From Ancistrus triradiatus (lineage: Eukaryota; Chordata; Actinopteri; Siluriformes; Loricariidae): 64,000 bases of DNA. Where the stretch lies: NCBI GenBank assembly GCA_025084515.1, contig JAJAGP010003152.1:1-64000 (forward strand), given 5' to 3'. Below are positions 55,373-64,000 of this stretch, one piece after another (positions within the stretch are counted from its first letter, which is position 1; the number at the start of each line of letters is the position of its first letter). The translations under genes and the position numbers were made by a program. The notes beneath the pieces are model-generated. The model did no database searches. It was not told the origin of the DNA and saw only the letters and a program-made list of their open reading frames with translations.

Positions 55373-56645
55373 TGTGTTTTCTGAATTTTCTGATTTGCTG
55401 TCACTTTTTTTCTTTTCCTGATTTGCTGTTGCCTTTTTCTGAATTCATCGTCACATTTTCAGAATTTGCTGTAGTTTTCTAAATTTGCTGTAGGTTAGGA
55501 TTTGCTGTTTTATAAATTTGATGTCTCCTTTTTCTGAATTCTGAATTTGTTTTTGGATTTGCCGTCTCCTTCTTTTGAATTAGCTGTTGTGGTTTTTGAT
55601 TTTGTTGTTGCCTTTTTTTGAATTTGGTGTCACATTTCTGAATTTGCTGTCACATTTTCTAAATTTGCTGTCACCTTTTTCTGAATTTGGTGTCAGCTTT
55701 TTCTTAATTGTGTTGGTTTTCAAATTTGCTTTTCTCATTTTTCTGATTTGTCACGTTTTCTGAATTTATTGTTGTTTTCTGAATTTTGCTGTCACATTTT
55801 TTATTTGTTGATTTTTATCTGAATTTGTTGTCGCTTTTTCTGCATTTGTTGTTGCGTTTCTAAATTAAATCACCACTTTCTGAATTTGCTGCCTTTTCTA
55901 ATTTCCTGTCTCCTTTTTCTGAATTTTCTGTAGCATTTTCTAAATTTGCTGTCACCTTTTTCTGAATTTAGTGTTTGTTTTCTAATTTCTCGTCTCCTTA
56001 TTCTGAATTTGCTGTAGTGTTTTCTAAATTTGCTCTCTCCTTATACTGGATTTGCCGTCTCCTTCTTTTGAATTAGCTGTTGTGGTTTTTGATTTTGTTG
56101 TTGCCTTTTTTTGAATTTGGTGTCACGTTTCTGAATTTGCTGTCACATTTTCTAAATTTGCTGTCACCTTTTTCTGAATTTGGTGTTTGTTTTCTAATTT
56201 CTCGTCTCCTTTTTCTGAATTTACTGTCAGCTTTTTCTTAATTGTGTTGGTTTTCAAATTTACTGTCTCATTCTAAATTTGCTTTTCTCATTTTTCTGAT
56301 TTGTCACGTTTTCTGAATTTATTGTTGTTTTCTGAATTTACTGTTGCCCTTTTCTGAATTTTGCTGTCACATTTTTTATTTGTTGATTTTTATCTGAATT
56401 TGTTGTCGCTTTTTCTGCATTTGTTGTTGCGTTTCTAAATTAAATCACCACTTTCTGAATTTGCTGCCTTTTCTAATTTCTCGTCTCCTTATTCTGAATT
56501 TGCTGTAGTGTTTTCTAAATTTGCTCTCTCCTTATACTGAATTTGCTGTCTCCTTATTCTGACTTTGCTGTCACGCTTTCTGATTGGTTGTTGCCTTTTT
56601 CTGATTTGGCTGTCTGTTTTTCTCAATCTGCTGTTGCATTTTGAT
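55373..56645. repeat. TTTTCTGAATTTGCTGT minisatellite with higher-order duplication
   Basis: About 50 imperfect units of roughly 20-26 bp (tttctgaatttgctgtcac and variants). Blocks of several units recur: ggatttgccgtctccttctt at 55555 and again at 56048 (offset 493), and gtcacattttttatttgttg at 55791 and 56366 (offset 575). Growth therefore also occurred in larger blocks. Confidence 0.9.
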
Positions 56646-57462
56646 GACTCTGGCTGGTCTGCATTTATGCAGCCCCACACTCTGCCGTTTGTGATGCACT
56701 CTGTGTTGGGACACACTACTCTTGTAACCCTTACTCTTGTAAACCTTAAAATTTCAGTGGTACAGTAGCCCTTCTGTTGTTTGAATCAGACAGGATTACC
56801 TGTGTTGGCCCTGAGCACCAGTGAGCCTTGGCCACCAAACACCTGTCGACGGTTTGTGGTTCATCACTCCTCTGTTAGATGCTTGGACTCATATCACAAC
56901 ACTACAAGAAGCGAGTTTGCTTACTATCTAACATATCCTGGACATAGGCATGCGTAGTTGTGCAAAGATAATCCACATTGTTCGATCTGTGCATGGTCAT
57001 AATCCTTTAGCTCACGATTCATACAGAAATCTCACAGATGAAACGTGTTATGAGTGAATCTCTGGCTGAACTTTACACCGAACTATGAACTGAACTGACT
57101 CTTTTGTAGAGGCCACAATTGGACGCTGTTGATATGATGAGTCAGTCACCCAACCTGAACCCTACTACACTCGATATCAATTACTGAAGTCCAGACTGAA
57201 AGTGAAAGAGAAATCCCCTGTAAGAAGTGAGAGCTGAAAGCAGCTACATTTCAGGCTTAACTGAGCATCAGCTTCAGAGTGTCTTGTGATGTCACGCCAG
57301 TTATTGACCACAAGGAAACATGAGAGCTTTATTTTAGGTTTTTACTTAATGCTCATCTGAAATGGAGAGACATATTAATCGTAAAGATATATGATGATAT
57401 GAAATAATGAATAATATGAAATAAAGAAATAAATTATAAAATAGAAGACTTGAATTTCAGGT
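56646..57462. other. Unassigned DNA with a Tc1-like remnant
   Basis: MSQSPNLNPTTLDIN at 57135-57180 resembles a degraded last catalytic block of a Tc1-type transposase (Glu lost). Nothing else is recognised. Confidence 0.4.
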
Positions 57463-57463
57463 A

Positions 57464-57524
<61 letters not shown>

Positions 57525-57527
57525 TAT

Positions 57528-57604
<77 letters not shown>

Positions 57605-57610
57605 TGTGTG
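57463..57610. repeat. (GT)n(TA)n microsatellite
   Basis: About 25 GT repeats followed by about 35 TA repeats. Confidence 0.95.
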
Positions 57611-58400
57611 TAATGTTAGTACCATGGATCAAAACCCATGCTTGAAATTAAAATGTATATAAGTATTAAATGCATAATAAGAAGAAGAAGAATAAGGATA
57701 AGAATAATAATAATAATATTTTTCTGCAACAAAATTAAATTAAATACCATTATTCATTTAATTTCAAATTTAACAAAACGTGGAATTTGATGAGGGCTAC
57801 TAACATTTTTACATATTTTGTGTATTTATTTAACCTCTTATTAACTTGTTTTTATTTTATTTTTTCTTAAATATTAACAAAACATAATTTGACCAGAGGA
57901 ACCAAACTTTCTGAACATGACAAAAGTCAATTCCCCCAATATGTTTCCATTATGTATAAAGAAACAGCATAAATGTTGCTAATATTTTGTAGTTATTATT
58001 ATTAACAACAAGAACACGTACACAAGACTAAAATGACAATGCTAACACTGACAATGTTGGACATCTGGAATACTTGTCGCACCTTTGGGTCAAATGTATT
58101 TCGATTTTTTGAAGGAACAAATGTGGAAAAAATAAAAGCACAACACTTCCACATGTATATGACATGTTTCTTGTAAGAAAGTTGGGTATTTCTACCGATT
58201 TCTGTAAGCTGAATAAAAGATGTAGGTTATATAGTAAAGGTTTGGTCAGGGGTGCGCAAACTTTTGCATGAGACTACATTTGCTTAGTGAACATGTCCAT
58301 GGTTATTAGTACCCTGCTCCTGTAATAGTCTCTTTTGTTCTGGAAAGGCTTTCATGAGATATTTTAATATAACGAGGATTAAAAAGGTCAGTCGCTGATG
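57611..58400. other. Diverged repeats, no gene
   Basis: 57857-57975 (acataatttgaccagaggaa and cccccaatatgtttccatta) is an inverted relative of the tandem unit at 59.9-60.5 kb. 58225-58277 (caggggtgcgcaaacttttg) resembles the terminus of family C. Confidence 0.5.
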
Positions 58401-58404
58401 TTAG

Positions 58405-58495
58405 TTGATAATTCCTGGCTTGCAGTAGGCGTTCCACAGAGTGTTGGATGAGGTTAAGGCCGGGGCTCTGTACAGGCTCTGCTCATGAAGACCCT
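58405..58495 (-). mobile_element. Tc1-like fragment
   Basis: ggcttgcagtaggcgttcca, gaggttaaggccggggctct and gtacaggctctgc match the transposase C-terminal region seen at 41430-41490. Confidence 0.55.
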
Positions 58496-59230
58496 GTCAC
58501 GCTGAAAATGCCGGCGTTGATGTGAAGGTGTTAGAAATGTCACTGTGCATTTTTTCCACAGTGTGAACATGCCTTAATCCTATTAAAAACTCAGAGTCCA
58601 GTTATTTGTGTACTGCACTGTTGTGCTTATTTAAGCATCGTCATATATAACGTTAAAATAAGCTGTCGGCTTTGTACTCTCCAGGTACAGCTGTTGTCCA
58701 TTATGGTTTTATTAATGTGGCCCTTGGCATTTAAACCCAGCCATCTGTGGCTGCATGCCCTTCTACTCCTTACAATGTAGGGAATACTAATGGTCAATCT
58801 TTAGAAGGGCTCTAATTTCCCACTCGCACGGCCGAATCCGTTCCTCTTTATTATGGCAGCTTATTAAACTGAATGGATTGGAGGCGGTAGGAGATGACAG
58901 ACTTCTCGTAATTTCAATAATCTTTCGCTACGTGATTTTGCAAGATGTGAAGTAAGCACATTCAAGGAACTTGGTGAGCACAGTTTTCCACCGTTTTAAT
59001 AAGCGGCGTACCACTAATTCGGAAACGTATGTGGTCAATCTGTCTTCTCACTTAACATTTGTGTTGGATTAGATTTATCATTATGGCAATTGTTTTCTAC
59101 ACAGTCACCTTTGGGCTATGCTTTAGGGTTGTACATTTGCAATCACTCTGCTGAAAGCTAAAATGTCAGAGATGCCACTGACTCTGTAGTAGGAGTAAGA
59201 ACAGGCATCTCCAATAAATACATCCACCAA
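58496..59230. other. Low-repeat DNA, no gene seen
   Basis: 58790-59070 is free of recognised repeats and has clustered TAAT-type cores (ttattaaactgaatgg, gtaatttcaataatctt, ctaattcgg). Candidate non-coding regulatory DNA by inference only. Confidence 0.4.
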
Positions 59231-59231
59231 T

Positions 59232-59280
59232 CACTTTATTAGGTACACCTCCTTGTTTCTACCCTCATTGTCCATTTTGT
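59232..59280. mobile_element. MITE, left terminus
   Basis: actttattaggtacacctcc and ctcattgtccattttg, the start of the fish MITE continued at 59490. The SINE at 59300 separates the two. Confidence 0.65.
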
Positions 59281-59299
59281 TTACAGTTATGTAATTGAA

Positions 59300-59488
59300 C
59301 AGATGCGACGTAATCCTTTTCTGGAGCAACTTACAGCTGATATAGTCTTACAGCAGTTGTGAGTTAAGGTCCTTGCTCAAGGACCCAACAGGGGCAGCCT
59401 GGCAGACTGGCCAAGACTTGGCAGGGATTTGAATCCTGGATGTTCTAATCCATAGTCTGGTCTATAGTCAAGTACCTTACAGACTTGC
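59300..59488 (-). mobile_element. tRNA-SINE inserted in the MITE
   Basis: The reverse complement shows ggtacttgactatagac (A-box region, degraded), ccaggattcaaatccc (B box) and ccttgagcaaggaccttaac; the tail is a gtaagttgctccaga variant. About 17 bases (ccaagacttggcagg) are duplicated internally. Confidence 0.7.
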
Positions 59489-59489
59489 C

Positions 59490-59800
59490 GTCCATATGTT
59501 TCTCTACATACTTTGTTAGTCCCCATTTAATCTACTCTAATGATTAGGACTATCAGATCAGGTGCTATTTGGGGTGGTGGGTCATTCTCGATCAGACACA
59601 GCAGTGCTGCTGGAGTTTGAAAAAACTGTTCACTCACTGTTCTCAGTTATTAATGTAACACATTTTGTGTTAAACAGAACTTAATAATAATAATCATCAT
59701 CATCATCATTATAATAATAATAATAATTTGATCAGACACAACAGTGCTGCTGGAGTTTTAAACTACTGTTAACTCACTGTCCACTTTATTAATGTAACAA
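59490..59800. mobile_element. MITE, left half with duplicated core
   Basis: gtttctctacatactttgtt, gtgctatttggggtggtggg and atcagacacagcagtgctgc follow the known MITE order. The block gatcagacac..cagtgctgctggagttt occurs twice (59590 and 59731), separated by an aat/atc trinucleotide run. Confidence 0.65.
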
Positions 59801-59814
59801 GTCTTGAAGTGAAT

Positions 59815-59893
59815 TAGTAGTAGTAGTAGTAGTAGTAATAATAATAATAATAATAACAACAACAACAACAACAACAACAATAATAATAATAAA
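59815..59893. repeat. Compound trinucleotide microsatellite
   Basis: (AGT)n(AAT)n(AAC)n(AAT)n in immediate succession. Confidence 0.95.
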
Positions 59894-60560
59894 ACTAACA
59901 ATGTTTTGTTGCAGAAATAAAGAAAACATATTGGAGAAAAATGACATTGGTCAAAGGCAAAAATTTCGGGGTTTTGGTTCCTCTGGTTTTTGTTTTGTTC
60001 ATTTAAAAAAATAATAATAATAAAATAAAAACACAAACAAAAAAAAAAAAAAAAAAAACTAACATTGTTTTGTTGCAGAAATAAAGAAAACATATTGGAG
60101 AAAAATGACATTGGTCACAGGCAGAAACCTCGGGTTTTTGGTTCTTCTGGTTTGGTTCCTCTGGTCAAATTATGTTTTGTTCATTTTTGAAAAAAATAAA
60201 AAATAAAATAAAATAAAAACACAAATGAAAAAAAAAAAATAATAAAACTAACATTTTTTTGTTGCAGAAATAAAGAAAACATATTGGAAAAAAATAACAT
60301 TGGTCACTTTTGGTTTTGTTCATTTTTGAAAAAAAATTAATTAATTAATAAAATAAAAACACAAACCAAAAAAAGAAAATAAATAAAACTAACATTGTTT
60401 TGTGGCAGAAATAAAGAAAACATATTGGAGAAAAATTACACAGGCAAAAACCTCGGGTTTTTTGTTCCTCTGGTTTGGTTCCTCTGGTCAAATTATGTTT
60501 TGTTCAATTTTGAAAAAAGGTATAAAATAAAAACACAAAGTAAAAAAGGTTAAATAAATA
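59894..60560. repeat. Four-unit tandem repeat (141-189 bp units)
   Basis: Each unit has ttgttgcagaaataaagaaa, acatattgga.aaaaa, ggttcctctggt, tgttttgttca and an A-rich end. gcag of successive units lies at 59911, 60075, 60264 and 60405. It lies inside the MITE, between its two halves. Confidence 0.9.
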
Positions 60561-60584
60561 AACAAATAAATACACAAAAAACAT

Positions 60585-61045
60585 CAAATGTCCACTTCAT
60601 TAGAGGCATTCACCTTATTGCTCCACCTTGTAGATGTCAGAGACAGTGGCTCGTTTGTTGTTGCACTGTTGGTTAGTCGTCCTCTAATTCTTCGTCAGTG
60701 GTCTCAGGATGCTGGTGGCTGGACATTTTTGGCCGGTGGACTATTCACTTCCAGCAGTGACACTGAGGTGTTTAAAACTCCAGCAGCACTGCTGTGTCTG
60801 ATCCACTCGTATCAGTACAACGCACAACCACCACATCAGTGTCACTGCAGTGCTGAGAATGATCCACCACCCAAATAGTACCTGATCTGTGGTGGTCCTG
60901 TGGAGGTCCTGACCACTAGAGAACAAGTAATGGAGACCAACAAGGTATGAAGTGACACAGATGGACTACAGTCTTTGATTTTAGGACTACAAAGTGCATG
61001 TATATGGTAAGTGGAACCGATAAAATGGACAAAGAGTGCAGAAAC
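60585..61045. mobile_element. MITE, right half
   Basis: tccaccttgtagatgtcaga, gaggtgtttaaaactccagc, agtgtcactgcagtgctgag, tggactacagtctttgattt and cgataaaatggacaaagagt. The last part is complementary to the left terminus at 59250, giving the dyad structure. The same half occurs at 48180. Confidence 0.75.
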
Positions 61046-62022
61046 AAGGTATAACGTATCAACTCAATTCAAGATACAGACTAGAAGTACTCCAAACTAG
61101 ATCCACAGTACCTCCGCGGTAGCAGAGAGATACACAGTTCAACCCCCCTGACAGCTCTGAAACAGAGTAAAACTGTCCTCGGATCAATCTTAATCTCCCC
61201 TTCCTTTAGAAGAACTGCAGTGGATTGTCTGGGAGACAGACTATCGATCACCTCTTTACTGAAAGTGGAAGGAGAACACTAGTTTTAAGAGAAACCACTG
61301 CTATCTGGGCTGAATAAATAGAATATTAAATCAATTATTTAAATCTTACAGACTGCGTCGTCTTGGGCCTGAGCTAAGGAACTTTTCCCGTAGGCTTTAG
61401 CCCGAGGCAAGCATTATAAATGAACATTTACCTTATAGTCATGTTATTAAAGGTGACTGCATTTTTATTACGAGAACAACATGAACGTCCACAACGTATA
61501 CGCATGCTGTAATAGATTTTCTTTTAAAAACCCTGCAGCTTGAAGCAACAGCCATAGGCCTAACATTGTGATTCCAGACATGCCGGTTTCCTTAAACCTT
61601 TCTGAAGAATGGATGTACTCTAGCAGATAGATTAATTTAACCTTGAGAGCATAGTCGCACTTGCATTCAGGTACCAACACAGCTGTAGCTAGCTAGCATT
61701 CAGGGTTGTTTTTCTACTTTGAGGGAGCACGGTGAAAGTGACCTTCTGTATCTCCTTATATATCTGTAACTATCTTAGGAAACGACACTATGCAGGGACA
61801 TGTTGTGCCCGACTGAAGCCATTATTTCTTTTTCTTGTATTGGTGTACTAGCTCTCTTGAAACAAAAAACTCCAAAAAATAAGTCAAAAATCAAATGACG
61901 TTTCAGTAAAATACAAACATATTTGACCTAAATAATACAAATGTGTATGTTTAAATAATCAGTTTATTACTATAAAGAGTAGAAATCCATAAATAAGGGG
62001 TCATATCTACTGTAAAGCTGAC
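61046..62022. other. Unassigned DNA
   Basis: No gene or repeat recognised. Confidence 0.5.
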
Positions 62023-63726
62023 TGTTATGAGTATGGCGCTCAGCCATACTACATTACCCAGCCTCCATCATTCCTGTCACGTCATGTCATCTAGTTTTCC
62101 ACTATGTAAATGCTACTCCTTTTGCCCATCCTTTGCAAAGTATTAGGGTTACCTTTGTACTGCGTTCCCCGTCGACCTTGGCTCTCAGCCATTTCGTCAC
62201 TTGCTGGCCTGGGTTCTCACTCTTATGTCTTGTTCCCTGTTGGCATTTGCTCTCATCAGCCTCATTTGTTAGCATGTGCTCTCAGCCATCTTGTTCCCCT
62301 TTGGCATTGGCTCTTGGCTGTCTGGTCACCCGTTCACTTTTGCTCTTGCTCTTGACTGTCTTTTTACATGGTGGTCTTTGGTCTCGTCCATTTCAGTGCC
62401 CCCGTTCCTTTTCACTCTCGTCTGTCCCATTGACATTCGTCTTTTCTCTTGTCTGTCTCGACACCCCATTGGCCTGGGCTCTTTGCCATCTCAACGCCCC
62501 ATTGGCCTGGCCTCTCAGCCATCTCATTCCCCATTGGCATTGGCTCTTAGCCATCTCGTTGTCCATTCACCTTTGCTCTTGCTCTAGATTCTCACTCCAT
62601 GAATGCCTTTGCTCTCGTCTGTCTCGGTGCCTGTTCACTTTCTCTCTTGTCTGTCTCGAAACCCCATTTGTGTGGGATCTTGGCCATCTCGACACAATAT
62701 TGGCCTGTTCTCTTGGCCATCTGAACACCCCCTTGGCATGGGCTCTCAGACATCTCATCCCCCGTTGGCGTTGGCTCTTAGCCGTCTCGTTCACCATTGC
62801 TCTTGCTGTCTCCTTCCATGGTGGCCTTCGCTCCCATTTGTCCTTGTACCCATTCGCCTTTTCTCTCATCTGTCTTGTTCTCCATTTTGCTTTGACTGCC
62901 ATTTCTTATTCCTCAGTTGCCTTTGCTCTCGGCTGTCTCGTTCCCAGTTGACCTTTGCTCTCGGCTGTCTCATTCTCTGTCGGCCTTGGATCTCACTGTT
63001 TTCTTCACCAGTTCGCGTGTGCTCTCTGCCGTCTCATTCCCCTTTTGCCTTGGCTCTCGTCCATCTCGTTGCCCACTGGACTTGGCTCTCACTCTCCTCT
63101 GTCTTGTTCTCTGTTGGCCTTTGCTCTTGGTTGTCTCGTTCCCCATTGGTGTAGGTTCTCAGCCATCCCATTGCCTGTTGGCCTGGACTCTCGGTCGTCT
63201 CGTTGCCCCTTTTGTCTTTGCTCTTGCCCTCATTCGCCCCCATTCTGCGTTGGCCTTCACTCTCATTTGTCTCATTCCCTGTTCGGCTTCACACTCGCCT
63301 GTCTTGTTCTCCATTCGCCTTCATTCTTGTCTGTCTGGTACCCAGTTTGCTTTCACCTCCATTTCTCGTTCATCAGGTGCCTTGGCTCTCATCTGTTTTG
63401 TTTCCTGTTCGCCTCATTCTCGTTCTCTGCTCTCAGCATTTCTCTTATTTTTTTTTTTGCCTGTTTCTGTTTGTGAACTCTGCTCCGTTTCTTCTCTCTG
63501 TCCTCCATCTCATGCCTCGCACTCTAACGCATATTTTTTCTGCTAGGTGTTATATAGCTTGTTCCCATTGTTGGTATATGTTTGGTTTCATTTTTTGGTT
63601 TTGTACTTTGTGTTGTTTCTTTTTTTTTTGTGCCCTTTATGGGTGTGCTCTTTTTTGGTTTAATAAAACCCTGTTTTATTTACGGCTGTCGGCATCTGTC
63701 CCCTATTTGCTGCCAAGCGTTATACA
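62023..63726 (+). mobile_element. LTR-like unit containing a 32-bp minisatellite
   Basis: It starts tgttatgagtatggcg..., with catactacattacccagcc typical of fish LTR U3 sequence. It ends ...ctgccaagcgttataca after a poly-A signal (aataaa, 63662-63667) and a short U5-like tail. No target duplication was found (ctgac versus gagca), so the limits are tentative. Almost all of the interior is the array; no gag or pol sequence is visible. Confidence 0.5.
62150..63480 (+). repeat. 32-bp minisatellite
   Basis: About 40 imperfect units of the form ctcgttccccattggc-cttggctctcagccat, mostly 32 bp. Because 32 is not a multiple of three, long stop-free frames appear in all three plus frames (up to 272 codons at 62133-62951) by the rarity of stops in the unit, not by coding constraint. 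Confidence 0.9.
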
Positions 63727-63727
63727 G

Positions 63728-64000
63728 AGCAATAACATTATATGATGCTATAACCTTTACATTACTCTCAAGAGCATTACCTGATGCTCTTTTGGAATGT
63801 TGGGAAATCAGGCTGAGATAACATGCGTCATCAGATTTTGCACAAACTTGTGGAACATACCAAATACTCATACATTCAAAAACTTTTCTAAAGATTTGCT
63901 TTTCAAGTTCTGAACTATTCACTTAAATGTATGCTGATTATATGATTTGTAATGAAAAACTGATGAATATTTCAATATTGTAATTATTAAAATGTCGTTA
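63728..64000. other. Possible transposase remnant, then unassigned DNA
   Basis: 63745-63860 (ctgatgctcttttggaatgt, atcagattttgcacaaactt) is similar to 21620-21710 and may be a Tc1-type C-terminal remnant. The last 100 bp are AT-rich. Confidence 0.35.

Noticed and set aside
62018..63731. Target duplication for the 62-kb LTR-like unit
   Set aside because: ctgac and gagca do not match at any reasonable offset, so the boundaries remain tentative.
62133..63745. Long plus-strand ORFs up to 272 codons (several overlapping)
   Set aside because: All lie in the 32-bp minisatellite, are open in three frames and have a period that is not a multiple of three. No start context or domain.

Overview
This window looks like repeat-rich, non-genic chromosomal DNA from a teleost fish, probably an otophysan or catfish-like species. 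The call rests on repeat content: several Tc1-like (DD34E) transposon families with IR/DR-type ends, tRNA-derived SINEs of the DANA/mermaid type, a second SINE family whose tail matches an L2-like LINE, fish-type MITEs, LTR fragments, and very long (TA)n, (CA)n and (ATT)n tracts. I found no complete host protein-coding gene and no bacterial or organellar signal. Two short minus-strand stretches (7058-7183 and 45512-45650) could be exons but are unproven.

Layout. 0-5 kb: SINE debris, two Tc1-like copies of different families (169-1177, 1226-2597) and a GTTGCTATG-type minisatellite. 5-11 kb: mostly unassigned DNA, plus a TA-flanked 1.8-kb Tc1-like element (7934-9734) holding a poly-C tract of about 135 bp. 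11.7-14.4 kb: a three-level nest, with an L2-like LINE inside a Tc1 copy inside a TA-flanked MITE. 15.4-16.6 kb: an LTR-like end, a 30-bp coding-type minisatellite and a truncated Tc1 copy that together form one chimeric ORF. 18.2-21.5 kb: Tc1 copies and SINEs. 22.7-25.1 kb: a non-autonomous LTR element bounded by a perfect 5-bp duplication (GCATG), with a possible gag remnant, a 30-bp/60-bp coding-type array and a 51-bp-arm palindrome. 25.1-28.3 kb: minus-strand L2-like LINE, a solo LTR interrupted by a 924-bp MITE, and a hairpin repeat. 29-41 kb: scattered SINEs, a 654-bp MITE and many Tc1 fragments, including a near full-length copy at 36332-37856. 41.8-42.6 kb: a huge (ATT/AAT)n tract. 44-55 kb: more Tc1 copies, notably 49450-51017 and the internally deleted 52107-53225, with less repetitive DNA at about 46 and 53.6 kb. 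55.4-56.6 kb: a TTTCTGAATTTGCTGT minisatellite with higher-order duplications. 57-61 kb: microsatellites, a MITE split by a SINE and a four-unit tandem array. 62-63.7 kb: an LTR-like unit carrying a 32-bp minisatellite.

No transposase or reverse transcriptase here is intact. Stops, frameshifts and deletions affect every copy, in places removing or replacing catalytic residues. The value of the window lies in its insertion history and in a recurring architecture in which short-period minisatellites sit just upstream of LTR-type 3' ends. All family names come from recognition by eye; no database search was possible.
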